A stretch of DNA of 64,000 bases from JBDTSW01 sp963782605 (GTDB lineage: Bacteria; Actinomycetota; Thermoleophilia; Solirubrobacterales; 70-9): contig CAWAKK010000009.1 of assembly GCA_963782605.1 (NCBI GenBank), positions 62,001 to 126,000 on the forward strand. Direction: 5' to 3'. Both the position numbers and the translations under genes were made by a program. The notes under the pieces were generated by a model, which saw only the letters and a list, made by a program, of their open reading frames with translations, was not told where the DNA came from and did no database searches. Shown here piece after piece: positions 43,913 through 53,812 of this stretch (position 1 is the first letter of the stretch; every line of letters begins with the position of its first letter).

Positions 43913-45925
43913 ATCTCGCCGTCTGCGGGGCCGCTCGGCGCCGAAGCCGCCTGCCGTTCCTCCACGAGGCGACAGAACATCTCCGCTATTCGCGGATCGA
44001 ACTTTGCGCCGGCGTCGGCACGGATCTCGGCGATGGCGTCCGCGACGCTCTTGCTCGGTGAGTAGACCCGCTCGGAGCGCATGGCGTCGAAGGCGTCACA
44101 GACGAAGATGATGCGCGAGGCGAGGGGGATGTGCGCGCCGGCCGTTCCGTCGGGGTATCCGTGTCCGTCCCATCGCTCGTGCGAGGAGCGCACCACGCGC
44201 GCGACGGGCGCCAGAGCCGGCGAGACGCCGAGGATGCGCTCCCCGATCAGGGTGTGCTTGCGCACGAGCTCCCACTCCAGCTCGTCAAGGGGGCCAGGCT
44301 TGGTGAGGATCTCGTCGGGGATGGCGATCTTGCCGATGTCGTGGAACTCGGCCGCTCGCATGACGACATCCACGTCCTCCGCCGACAGCTCGAGCTCGCG
44401 CGCGAGGCGGGCGGCCAGCGAGACCACCCTGGTTTGGTGGTCGCTCACGGTCGGCTCGCGCTCGCGCAGGATCCGCGTGAGCAGATCATGGGTCTGGCGG
44501 TCGACCCTGCCCGGCCTCGCGCCCTTCTCGGCGTACATGCGGTTGTCGGCGAGCCTCAGCGCGCCGCTGGCCGATGCAGCCTCTCGCGGCAGCTGCACCA
44601 CGCCGCCGGATGCGCCGATCGCAAAGCCATCGCCTCTCGCCGTCAGGGCCGCCCGTGCCCCCTCGACGACGGCGGCCATGGGACGGTCGCCGGGGTCAAC
44701 GAGGACGCAGAACTCGTCCCCGCCAAGCCGGTAGGCGGCGCCGTCGGAACGCACGACGGACTGCAGGCTTCGGCCGAGCCGGCGAAGCAGCGCATCGCCG
44801 GCGGGATGGCCGAAGCTGTCGTTGTAGGCCTTGAAGCCATCGAGGTCGAACAGAGCAAAGACCCGGTTGCCCGGCCCTGGGGCATCCAGGAGCCGCTCCA
44901 GGTGGGAGAACATCTGACGGCGGTTGCCGAGCCCCGTGAGAGGGTCCGTGACCGCATCCGAGTGGAGTGTGTTCATGAGCCGCACGTTTTCCCGCGCGCT
45001 CGCGGCCAGGCGCACCAGGACCAGCACGAGCGTTGCCGCGGCCAGCCAGACGGAGATGGCGTTGACCGACTCGAACTGGTCCCAGATCATCACTCCGATC
45101 GCGATCGAGGCGAAGATCGAGGGGGCGAGGCTGGACGCCCGATATGCCGGTCCGCGCATTGGTCGGTCGGGAGCGGGGAAGAGGGCGGCCGCGCCGATCA
45201 GGAGGGCGCCCACGAGCCAGCCGTTGTCAAGCCACCCGACCGAGTAGGAGCTGGTCGCCTCCGCGTAGAGGTAGTACGAGTCGGAGATCCCCCAGACGAG
45301 CAGGCCCGCGAGCAGGGTGAGAATCGCCCCGGCGTTCCGGATCCCGCCAACGATCAGGGCGCCGACGAGCAACGCGATCAGTAGGAGATCGCCGAGCGGA
45401 TAGGCCATGTTCGTGATCACGGCAGCGGTATCACCGCGCGTCAGGCCAACGAGGGTGGGGGCGAGCACCGCGGTCCCAAACGCCGCCGCCGCGAGCGCCG
45501 CGATCGCGCCGTCGAGCCAGCTCGCCGCATTGAGATTGCCGATTCGGCCGCTGACGAGCAGGACCACCCCGACGTAGAAGCAGGGCAGGGCGGCGAGGTA
45601 CCCGACGTCCGCCCACGAGGGATACGGGATCTTGTCCACGCCCTCGAAGGCGAGCGTCCAGTAGAGGTCGGCGAGCGCCCAGCTGACCAGGCCGACGCCG
45701 AGTGCGATCCACGCTCCTCTGAGCACGCGCGAGGCGGACGCCCGCACCAAACAGGCGATTCCCGGCAGCAGGATCGCGCCGTTGTAGGCGTAGATCTCGG
45801 CAGCGTCGTAGAGCCAGGCCGGCTTCCCAGCCGCGAGGTAGCCCACGTAGAGGAGCAGGCACGCAGACCGCGAGCACGAACAGGGCTTGCACCACGCGCT
45901 CGGGGCTGGGACGTTGGAATCTCAT
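43909..45925 (-). CDS. Membrane GGDEF/HD-GYP dual-domain c-di-GMP protein (one frame break)
   Basis: About 671 residues. Eight or so membrane helices come first (the first about 20 residues, MRFQRPSPERVVQALFVLAVC, are in another frame). A GGDEF domain follows (DPLTGLGNRRQMFSHL, LFDLDGFKAYNDSFGHPAGD, LGGDEF intact). The C-terminal HD-GYP domain has FHDIGKIAIPDEIL, HTLIGERIL, SSHERWDGHGYPDG and FVCDAFDAMRSER, so it can both make and degrade c-di-GMP in principle. One extra base at GG 45858-45859 explains the break. Converges with the radical SAM gene (4-base overlap). Confidence 0.88.
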
Positions 45926-46119
45926 CGGCGCCAGCCCTCCGCACGGCTGGCGCTCATGTTCGCCATGCCTCTATATCGGCACGGGAGCCGGGTGGTTTGA
46001 GCCTCGAGGCGGCGCGAGGTCGCGGTTTCAACGATCGCCCTTCGTGGAATAACACCCAAAGAGGAGAAAGCCCGGCGTTGGGGGACCGGGGAGTTCGAGC
46101 CCTGACCAGGGGAGGACGA

Positions 46120-46558
46120 ATGGCTGATCAGCCTCAGGACGGACACGGCAACGGCGCGCCCGAACGGCCCGACCGCCGGCTCCGAGGCCCGAGCGGGCGG
46201 CTCGGAGCACCATCCCGAGATCGACTGGGAGGCCGCCGCGGACTCGCCCGAGTTCAAGGAGCTGATCCAGAAGCGCCGTTCCTTCGTGCTCCCCGTGCTG
46301 GGGTTCGTCTTCGTCTGGTACTTCGGCTTCATCGCTCTCGCGGGATACGCCCCGGACTTCATGGGCGAGCGCCTGATCGACGGGTTCACGGTCGGCTATG
46401 CGCTGGCGCTCTCGCAGTTCATCATGACCTGGGTGCTCGGCTGGCTCTACCTGAAGCGGGCCGACCGTGACTTCGACCCCCTCGCGAAAGCCGCCGCGGA
46501 GAAGGCCCTCCAGGCCGGCAGGGCCGCCGCCCCGGCGAGCGGTGAGGTGGCCCGATGA
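46120..46558 (+). CDS. DUF485 membrane protein, partner of the acetate symporter (one frame break)
   Basis: About 145 residues. The ATG at 46120 (ribosome site GGGGAGG) opens a polar MADQPQDGHGNG region. The rest is one frame over: EHHPEIDWEAAADSPEFKELIQKRRSFVLPVLGFVFVWYFGFIALAGYAPDF and a second helix TVGYALALSQFIMTWVLGWLYL, the DUF485 signature. The break lies between 46140 and 46200. DUF485 proteins (YjcH) precede ActP in most genomes; the stop overlaps the actP ATG here. A CCCGG/CCGGG hairpin lies in the leader near 46070-46090. Confidence 0.85.
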
Positions 46559-48215
46559 GCGCGGTGCTCACATTCGGCGCCGTCAACGTTGAGGCCGTAT
46601 CCATCTTCGCGGTCGTCCTCGCGATCACCCTGGCGATCACCTATTGGGCATCGAAGCGTACGAAGGACGCGACCACGTTCTGGGCGGCGGGCAGAGGGAT
46701 CACCGGCGTGCAGAACGGCTTCGCGATCGCCGGCGACTACATGTCGGCCGCATCGTTCCTCGGGATCGCCGGGCTCATCTTCCTGTTCGGGTTCGACGGG
46801 TTCCTGTACTCCGTCGGGTTCCTTGTCGCGTTCCTGATCGTGCTCTACCTGCTGGCCGAGCGGATGCGCAACGCCGGCAAGTTCACCATCGCCGACGTCC
46901 TGTCGTTCCGTCTCAACGAGCGACCCGCGCGGGTGGCGGCAGCTCTCGGCACCCTGGTGGTCGCCGGCTTCTACCTGATCGCGCAGATGGTGGGCGCGGG
47001 AGCGCTCATCGACCTGCTGGTCGGCATCGACTTCAATGTCGCCGTCCTCGCGACGGGCATCTTCATGCTCTGTTACGTGATCTTCGGCGGCATGCTCGCC
47101 ACGACCTGGGTGCAGATCATCAAGGCGGTCCTGCTGATGACGGCCACGGTCATCCTCTCGCTCTTCGTGCTCGGCAACATCGGCTGGAACCCGATCGACA
47201 TCTTCGACGACGCCGCTGCGCAAACCGAGGACGCCGACGCCTACCTGACACCCGGCCTGAACTTCACGAACCCGATCGACACGCTCTCGCTCGGGCTCGG
47301 GTTGCTGCTCGGGACCGCCGGGCTGCCGCACATCCTCATGCGCTTCTTCACCGTGCCCGACGCGAAGGCGGCGCGCTCGTCGGTCGTCTGGGCCGTCGGG
47401 CCTGATCGGGACGTTCTACGTCATGACCACCTTCCTCGGCTTCGGCGCACGCGCGATCCTGGGCGAGGAGGGAACGACTGACGCGGTCGACCCAGCCGGC
47501 AACCTGGCGGCGCCGCTGTCTCGCTCAGAGCGTCGGCGGCGGCGACGGCACGTTCGGCGGCGACGCTTTCCTGGCGATCATCGCCGCGGTCGCGTTCGCG
47601 ACGATCCTCGCGGTCGTCGCGGGGCTCGTGATCTCGGCGTCAGGCGCGGTTGCTCACGACGTCTGGTCGAACGTGATCCGCAAGGGGCGCGACTCCGAGC
47701 ACGAGGAGGTCTACGTCGCGCGCATCGCCGCCGGAGGCATCGGCGCAATCGCAATCGCAATCGCGATCATCGGCGGTTCTGACCTGAACGTCTCCTACAT
47801 GGTCGGGCTCGCCTTCGCCGTTGCTGCAAGCGCGAACTTCCCGGCGCTGCTCTTAGCGCTCACATGGCGCCGTTTCAACACGACCGGCGCCGTCTGCGGC
47901 GTCCTCTTCGGAGTGGTCAGCTCTGTGGGGCTCGTGCTGTTGGGGCCGGACGTGAAGACCTCCGATCCGCTGATCGAGCTGACCCAGCCCGCGATCATCT
48001 CGGTGCCGCTCGGCTTCCTGGGATGCATCCTTGGCTCACTGCTCTCGAAGGACGAGTCGAAGGCCGAGCGCGAGTTCGACGAGCTTCATGTCCGGGCGGA
48101 GACCGGCCTCGGGGCGGAGGTGCCCATCGAGGGGGCCGGGCTCGCGCCTCGCCCCAGGCGGCACAGTGAAAGGGTTCCCGCGGGAGCCGGGGCGCCAAGC
48201 GGACGCGCTGAGTAG
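46555..48215 (+). CDS. actP: Cation/acetate symporter ActP (two frame breaks)
   Basis: About 552 residues, sodium:solute symporter family, 13 helices. Frame one: TYWASKRTKDATTFWAAGRGITGVQNGFAIAGDYMSAASFLG, LLAERMRNAGKFTIADVLSFRL, GLPHILMRFFTVPDAKAARSS. Then, after one extra G near 47397-47400, FYVMTTFLGFGARAILG. After one extra T near 47520, FLAIIAAVAFATILAVVAGLVISASGAVAHDVW, the SSS signature, and the final helices. Imports acetate with Na+ or H+. It overlaps DUF485 and is followed 15 bases on by acs. Confidence 0.9.
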
Positions 48216-48230
48216 GGGACCGCGGAGCCG

Positions 48231-50222
48231 ATGGAGGCCGGAACGGAGCGCAGCGGCGAAGAGCTCGAACGCGAGCTCGAGGGACTGCTCGACCAAGAGC
48301 AGTTCGATCCACCCGAGGGCTTCGCCGCGGAGGCGAAGATCACGGATACCTCGAGCCTCGAGGATGCGGCCGACGATCCGGTCGCCTATTGGGAGTCGAA
48401 GGCGGAGGACCTCGATTGGTTCGAGCCGTGGGATTCGGCTTTGGACGATTCCGACCCGCCCTTCTACAAGTGGTTCGAGGGCGGCAAGCTGAACGCGTCC
48501 CACAACTGCCTCGACCGCCACGTCGACGCCGGGCGCGGCGATCGGGTCGCGTTTCACTGGCGCGGTGAGGAGGGCGAGGAGCGCGACGTCACCTATGAGG
48601 AGCTCCTGGCCGACACAAAGCGGCTCGCTAACGCGCTGCGCAACCGTGGTGTTGAGGCCGGCGACGTGGTTGGGATCTACCTGCCGATGATCCCCGAGGT
48701 CGCCGTCGCGATGCTCGCGTGCGCGCGCATCGGCGCTCCCCACAACGTCGTCTTCGGCGGGTTCTCGGCCGACTCGGTCAAGGACCGAATGGAGTTCTCG
48801 GAGGCCAAGGCGCTGATCACGACCGACGGCGCCCGGCGCAAGGGAAAGACGGCCGAGATCAAGCCCGCGGTGGACAAGTTCTTGGACGACGTGCCCTCGA
48901 TCGAGACCGTGATCGTCGTCCGCAACACCGATACCGACGTCGAGATGAAGGACGGCCGCGACGTCTACTACGACGAGGCCCTGGAGGAGGCCGACGACGA
49001 GTGCGAGGCCGAGCCGCTCGACTCCGAACATCCCCTCTTCATCCTCTACACCTCGGGCTCGACCGCGAAGCCGAAGGGGATCCTGCACACCACGGGCGGC
49101 TACCTGACGGGAGCGAAGGCCACGACGGAGATGGTCTTCGACTTAAAGCCGGACGAGGACGTCTACTGGTGCTCGGCTGATGTCGGCTGGGTGACGGGCC
49201 ACACCTACATCGTCTACGGGCCACTCTTAAACGGCGCCACCTCGGTCATGTGGGAGGGCGCGCCCGACTACCCCGACAAGGACATCTGGTGGGAGCTCTG
49301 CGACCGCTACGACGTGACGCTCTTCTACACGGCCCCCACCGCCATCCGGGCGTGCATGAAGTGGGGCGCCGAGCACCCCGGCAAGCACGATCTGAGCTCG
49401 CTGCGCCTGCTCGGCACGGTCGGCGAGCCGATCAACCCGAAGGCATGGCTTTGGTATCGGCAGGTGATCGGCGCCGGGGAATGTCCGATCGTCGATACCT
49501 GGTGGCAGACGGAGACGGGAAGCATCATGATCACCACGCTGCCGGGCGCCCAGGCGATGAAGCCGGGCTCAGCCGGCAAGCCGCTCCCCGGAGTCGACGC
49601 AGCGGTGGTCGACGACGACGGCAACGAGGTCAGCGACGAGCATGGTGTCCTCGTCCTGCGAAAGCCGTGGCCGAGCATGCTGCGCACGCTCTACAAGGAA
49701 GAGGACCGCTTCATCGAGACCTACTTCGAGCGCTTCGGCAAGGAGACCTATCTCGTTGGCGACGCGGCGAGGGTAGACGAGGACGGGTACCACTGGATCA
49801 TCGGCCGCATCGACGACGTCATCAACGTCTCGGGGCACCGGCTCTCCACCGCCGAGGTGGAGTCTGCGATCGTCGCGCACACGAAGGTCGCCGAGGCGGC
49901 GGTGATCGGCCAGACCGACGAGGACTCGGGCCAGGCGATCTGCGCCTTCGTGACGCTCTCAGGCGACGACGACGAGGGCTCAGACGAGCTCGAGGGCGAG
50001 GTCCGCGACATCGTCGCCGACCGGATCGGCAAGTTCGCGCGGCCGAAGCGGATCATCTGGGCCTACGACCTGCCGAAGACGCGGTCGGGCAAGATCATGC
50101 GGCGCTTGCTCCGGGATATCGCCGAGGGCGAAGAGCTGGGGGACGTCACCACGCTACGCGATCCAGACGTCGTCTCGAAGCTCGACGAGATCGTCAAGGA
50201 ACGCGGCTCGGACGACGAGTAG
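48231..50222 (+). CDS. acs: Acetyl-CoA synthetase
   Basis: 663 residues, the normal length. Activates acetate to acetyl-CoA via acetyl-AMP. Core motifs: WFEGGKLNASHNCLDRH, the AMP-binding YTSGSTAKPKGILHTTGGYL near 273, DVGWVTGHTYIVYGPLLNGAT, DTWWQTETGSIM and GRIDDVINVSGHRL. The C-terminal KTRSGKIMRRLLR contains the lysine (near 621) that is acetylated in Acs enzymes. Downstream of actP in the same direction, so acetate uptake and activation are linked. Confidence 0.96.
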   Translation: MEAGTERSGEELERELEGLLDQEQFDPPEGFAAEAKITDTSSLEDAADDPVAYWESKAEDLDWFEPWDSALDDSDPPFYKWFEGGKLNASHNCLDRHVDAGRGDRVAFHWRGEEGEERDVTYEELLADTKRLANALRNRGVEAGDVVGIYLPMIPEVAVAMLACARIGAPHNVVFGGFSADSVKDRMEFSEAKALITTDGARRKGKTAEIKPAVDKFLDDVPSIETVIVVRNTDTDVEMKDGRDVYYDEALEEADDECEAEPLDSEHPLFILYTSGSTAKPKGILHTTGGYLTGAKATTEMVFDLKPDEDVYWCSADVGWVTGHTYIVYGPLLNGATSVMWEGAPDYPDKDIWWELCDRYDVTLFYTAPTAIRACMKWGAEHPGKHDLSSLRLLGTVGEPINPKAWLWYRQVIGAGECPIVDTWWQTETGSIMITTLPGAQAMKPGSAGKPLPGVDAAVVDDDGNEVSDEHGVLVLRKPWPSMLRTLYKEEDRFIETYFERFGKETYLVGDAARVDEDGYHWIIGRIDDVINVSGHRLSTAEVESAIVAHTKVAEAAVIGQTDEDSGQAICAFVTLSGDDDEGSDELEGEVRDIVADRIGKFARPKRIIWAYDLPKTRSGKIMRRLLRDIAEGEELGDVTTLRDPDVVSKLDEIVKERGSDDE

Positions 50223-50238
50223 CGGGGACTAGTCCCGC
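50222..50238. terminator. Candidate bidirectional terminator between acs and the ligase operon
   Basis: GCGGGGACTAGTCCCGC is an almost perfect palindrome lying in the 6-base gap and tail end of two convergent genes (acs stop and the minus-strand ligase stop). There is no T-run. Confidence 0.4.
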
Positions 50239-51677
50239 AGGGCTGCGCGTCTCAGCTTGCCGCTCGTCGTGCGTGGCAGCTCGTCGGCGAACTCGATGAT
50301 CCGGGGGTGCTTGTAAGGGGCTGTCACCGCTTTCACGTGGTCTTTCAGCTCCGCGGCGAGCGCCTCGGACGGCTCACCATCGCTCAGGACGACGATGGCC
50401 TTGACCACGGAGCCGCGCTCGGGATCGGTCGCCGCCACCGCCGCGGCCTCGGCGACCGCGGGGTGACTTGAGAGCGCCGACTCGACCTCCTGTGGACCAA
50501 TCCGATAGCCGGCGGAGTTGATGATGTCGTCGCGGCGACCTTCGTGGAAGAGGTAGCCGTCCTCATCCGCGCGCACCAGGTCGCCCGTCGCCCACCACTC
50601 GCCGTCGATCAGCTCCGGGCCGTCGTTGTCGTCGAGGTAGCGCATAAAGAAAGCGGGACAACTGGCTGCACGCACCTGCAGCTCGCCGGATTCGATTCTG
50701 GTCTCGATACCCGGAAGCGGGGTGCCCATGGAGCCCGGCCGAGCCTCCTCGCCCACCAGGGTGCCGCTCAGGTGGCCGGTCTCGGTCTGCCCGTAGCCGT
50801 CGGAGATCTCGATGCCCCAGGCGTCGCGGTAGGCCTCGAGGACGCCATCGCCGAGCGGCTCGCCCGCGGACACGGCACGACGGAGCTCGGGTAGCGGCTC
50901 GAGCGCGGCGTCCCTGGCAAGCATCCTGTATTCGGTCGGCGCCTGGCAGAGCACGCTGACCCCCTCCCTGCGGCAGACGTCAAGGCGATCGACTGGGTCG
51001 AACCTCTGGTCCGAGATCAGCGCGGCGGCCCCCACGAGCCAAGGGGCCACGAAGACGTTGCGAGTGGATTTGGACCAGCCCGTCGCGGTCGTGACCCAGA
51101 CGAGATCGCCCTCCCGCGCCCCGAGCCAGCGCTCGGCTTGACCCCGCTGGGCAAGGAGGAACCGGGTGGCGTGGAGCGCCGGCCGCGGCTCCCCGGTCGT
51201 CCCCGAGGTGAAGATGATGACCGCGGGGTCCTCGGGATCCAGATCGGCGACGCCGGCTGGCGTCTCCTGCGGGCGATCCTCGTCCAGGGCATCGTGCACC
51301 TCAGCCAGGGTCATGCACGCCAGGCCCCCGGGGATCTCGCCCATAAGCTCCTCCTCGCCGACGCAGAGCACCGGGCTCGAAGCGCTGATTCGCAGGTCCA
51401 GGTCCTGACGGCGAAGCTGCGTGTTGCAGGGCAGCGCCACCGCGCCCATGCGCCAGCATGCGAGCAGCGAGAGGACCCATTCGACGCGGTTGCCCACGAG
51501 CGTCATGACCACGTCGCCGCGGGAGACGCCACGGGCGGCGAAGGCGCCGGAGAGCCCGGCGGCTCGGGCCCCCAGTTCGCCGAGATGCCAAACGCGCCTC
51601 TCTCCGTCACGGGAGATCGCGACCAGGGCGGGTTGCGAGGCCGGCCGGCTCTCGAGCAAGTCCCTGGTGGGATTCAT
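50229..51677 (-). CDS. AMP-dependent acyl-CoA synthetase/ligase family protein
   Basis: 482 residues, adenylate-forming (ANL) superfamily. A3-type motif IIFTSGTTGEPRPALH near 155, then DGYGQTETGHLSGT, WWATGDLVRADEDGYLFHEGRRDDIINSAGYRIGPQEVE, and the C-terminal LPRTTSGKLRRAALRD with the catalytic Lys. The highly related medium-chain and benzoate-CoA ligases activate carboxylic acids; the substrate is unknown. The ATG overlaps the stop of the glycosyltransferase (TGATGA), so it is the last gene of the glycan-like operon. Confidence 0.9.
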   Translation of the reverse strand: MNPTRDLLESRPASQPALVAISRDGERRVWHLGELGARAAGLSGAFAARGVSRGDVVMTLVGNRVEWVLSLLACWRMGAVALPCNTQLRRQDLDLRISASSPVLCVGEEELMGEIPGGLACMTLAEVHDALDEDRPQETPAGVADLDPEDPAVIIFTSGTTGEPRPALHATRFLLAQRGQAERWLGAREGDLVWVTTATGWSKSTRNVFVAPWLVGAAALISDQRFDPVDRLDVCRREGVSVLCQAPTEYRMLARDAALEPLPELRRAVSAGEPLGDGVLEAYRDAWGIEISDGYGQTETGHLSGTLVGEEARPGSMGTPLPGIETRIESGELQVRAASCPAFFMRYLDDNDGPELIDGEWWATGDLVRADEDGYLFHEGRRDDIINSAGYRIGPQEVESALSSHPAVAEAAAVAATDPERGSVVKAIVVLSDGEPSEALAAELKDHVKAVTAPYKHPRIIEFADELPRTTSGKLRRAALRD

Positions 51678-52518
51678 CACTCGCCGGCGACCAAGCCGAC
51701 GCTGGCCGCAGTGTCGAGACGGGCCACGAAGTCGCGAAGCTTCGTGTCCTCGACGTACCTCATCGAAAGCTCGGCGGCGTCGACCACCTCAGCCTCGTAG
51801 AACTTGCAGAGCCCGCCCTTCTGCCAGAGCGCGTAGAGCTCCCGCCAGGTCCGGCCCTTGCCGGGCGGCAGCTCGGTGTTGGCGGCCAGCGCCCGTCCTC
51901 CCTTCATGATCTTGTTCTCGAACTGCTCGTAGGTGCGCATCGGGAAGTGAAGGATCTCGAACTCCTCGCTCGCCACCTTTTGCCCGAGATAGGGGCCGCT
52001 GACGTGGTGGTTGCCCATCTCAACAGTGATCTCCGGATGCGCTCGGTGAGCGACCTTTGGCGGCAGCGGCCGTCCGCGCGAGTTGCGCGAGTCGAGGTCA
52101 CGGATCGTCATCCGGTCCAGAAAGGCCCGGTCGTCGACAGGGCGGGGGGAAAGTTGTGACGGGCCACCTCGAGCACGCCGATTTCCGCCGGCAGCGCTGC
52201 GAAGGCTTCGGGCAGCCCCGCGCCGTTGAGCGGCCACCAGAACTCGTCGACGTCGGCGTTGATCACCCAATCGGCGCCCTCGGCGGCGGCGAGGCGCGCC
52301 ATCCGGGTCACCCACCTCCACTGCGAGTAGTCGTCGGTGGGCTCGTGCAGGAGCCGCAGCACCCCGCAGCTCTCATAGCCCCGGAGGATCTCGACCGTAT
52401 CGTCGACCGAGGCGTTGTCGGTGGCGATCACCAGATCCACGCCCCGCGCCAGGTGGTAGTCGATGTTCGCGGCGACGATGTCCTGCTCGTCGCGGACCAG
52501 CAGGGTCATGATCAGCAT
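51677..52518 (-). CDS. Family 2-type glycosyltransferase (one frame break)
   Basis: About 281 residues. The N-terminal nucleotide-sugar fold is LIMTLLVRDEQDIVAANIDYHLARGVDLVIATDNASVDDT, then RLLHEPTDDYSQWRWVTRMARLAA and WVINADVDEFWWP (the D-x-D metal motif). After a break at the G-run 52144-52149 the second frame gives DRAFLDRMTIRDL, HPEITVEMGNHHVSG and ILHFPMRTYEQFENKIMKGG, typical of GT92/DUF23-like transferases. One missing C in a run of six explains the break. The start ATG overlaps the pyruvyl transferase stop (TGATG). Acceptor unknown. Confidence 0.85.
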
Positions 52519-53575
52519 CACGATCCTCCGGGGACACGGCCGAGCTCGGCGCGTGCGATCGCGAGCGCCTCGCCCGGGTCATCGGCCCAGCTGGCCAGCG
52601 GCGACGACGACGTCCAGGTGTTCCAGAACGAACGGCACTTGCCCGTGGTGTTGTCGAGGAGGACATGGGGGATGCCCATCAGGAGTGCCAGCACGTGGCC
52701 GTGAAGGCGATCGGTGATCACGACGCGTCCCCGCGAGAGCCCCTCGACTCCCACGGCGAGACGCCCCCGCGCGATCGGGCCAAAGGTGGATGTGCCGGCG
52801 CGCCACAACGCGGCGGCGAGGCGGCCGTCGCGGTTCATCGCCTTTCCGATCCGGCCGTTGGCCCCGAGCCAGAGCCGCAGCGGGCGCGGGCCGGTAACCC
52901 GCATCGGGCCCTCGGCCCGCCAGTCGAAGCGCTCGTCGTTCGGACCGAGCGTCGGGAGGTCCCGCCCGTGGCTTTCGCGGTCGCCGCGCATCAGCCAGAG
53001 CACGTCGCGGCTGGCCGGCGCTCGCTCCAGCGCCCCCAGCGCGAAGGCAAGATCGGGGCAGAGCACGCGGGGGACGTCGAGGGACGCCTCGGCCCACTCG
53101 AGGCTGGCAGTGTCGCGGACCATCAGGGTGAAGTCTTGGTGAGCCTCGGCCAGGCGCCGGAACCGATCGGCACCAGCCACGGTCTCAAACCAGACGCTCT
53201 GCGGCAGCTGGATCACCCGAGCCCGCGGGAAATCGCGAAGCACGAGCTCGCGCACCCGATGCTGATGACGATAGACGTCGCCGAGGTTTCCGCCGCCCTG
53301 AATCAGGATCGTGCCTCGCTCGCCCACCGACCTCTTCAAGAGACTGCGGCGATACGTCGCGGGCTCGCACTGGTAGGAGACCCGGACGCCCGCCCTCAAA
53401 GCGCTCGCCGCGCCCCCAGCCAGATGGCCGAATCGCCGACGTTGTCGATGTGGGGAAAGTTGACGTACGCGGCCACGGTCCCAGGCTCGATCAGATCCGC
53501 CACGCGGGCGTCGATCAAGGCCGAGAGGTCCGCGATACTCGCCTTTCTCGGGGGCGCGCCCACAGCAGCTGCCAT
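52518..53575 (-). CDS. Polysaccharide pyruvyl transferase family protein (one frame break)
   Basis: About 352 residues. The first 60, from the ATG at 53575 (TGATG overlap with the upstream remnant), include VAAYVNFPHIDNVGDSAIWLGARRAL. One missing base near 53400 then shifts the frame. The remainder has TILIQGGGNLGDVYRHQHRVREL, IQLPQSVWFE, LMVRDTASLEWAE, LCPDLAFALG and VITDRLHGHVLALLMGIPHVLLDN, the CsaB/WcaK/ExoV family pattern. It adds pyruvate ketals to sugars of surface polysaccharides, or acts as a related transferase. Confidence 0.87.
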
Positions 53576-53730
53576 CAGCCCACCCGGTAGCGCGTGACGT
53601 GACGCCCTCGATCCTCGAAGCCCTCGCGCGCGTTAAGCATCCGCCAATTGTCGAAGGTGAGAAGCCCGGCGACCTTGGCCTGGATCCGTGGCGCCACGCG
53701 CTGGAATACTAAATGGATCCGTACCAAGCC
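53575..53730 (-). pseudogene. C-terminal remnant of a TauD/TfdA-like dioxygenase
   Basis: About 45 residues read RIQAKVAGLLTFDNWRMLNAREGFEDRGRHVTRYRVG before a TGA that overlaps the pyruvyl transferase ATG (TGATG). This resembles the end of Fe(II)/2-oxoglutarate dioxygenases (LxFDNWRxLHxRxxF). No upstream homology continues in any frame beyond about 53720. I infer a deleted gene whose tail still couples translation of the next gene. The upper limit is approximate. Confidence 0.45.
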
Positions 53731-53812
53731 CCCTCGCTTTCTCGGGCCCGGCGCCTTGCCCGGCCTCGCCCGACGCCTCGGGATCCCGCCCGGGGCCGTC
53801 GTGAGCTGAACC

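Noticed and set aside
44131..45384. 417-codon plus-strand frame opposite the GGDEF/HD-GYP gene
   Set aside because: No recognisable domain; the opposite strand has complete GGDEF and HD-GYP motifs.
46091..46115. GTTCGAGCC-like T-loop in the DUF485 leader, possible tRNA
   Set aside because: The flanking bases cannot form a T-stem and no acceptor or anticodon arm is present.
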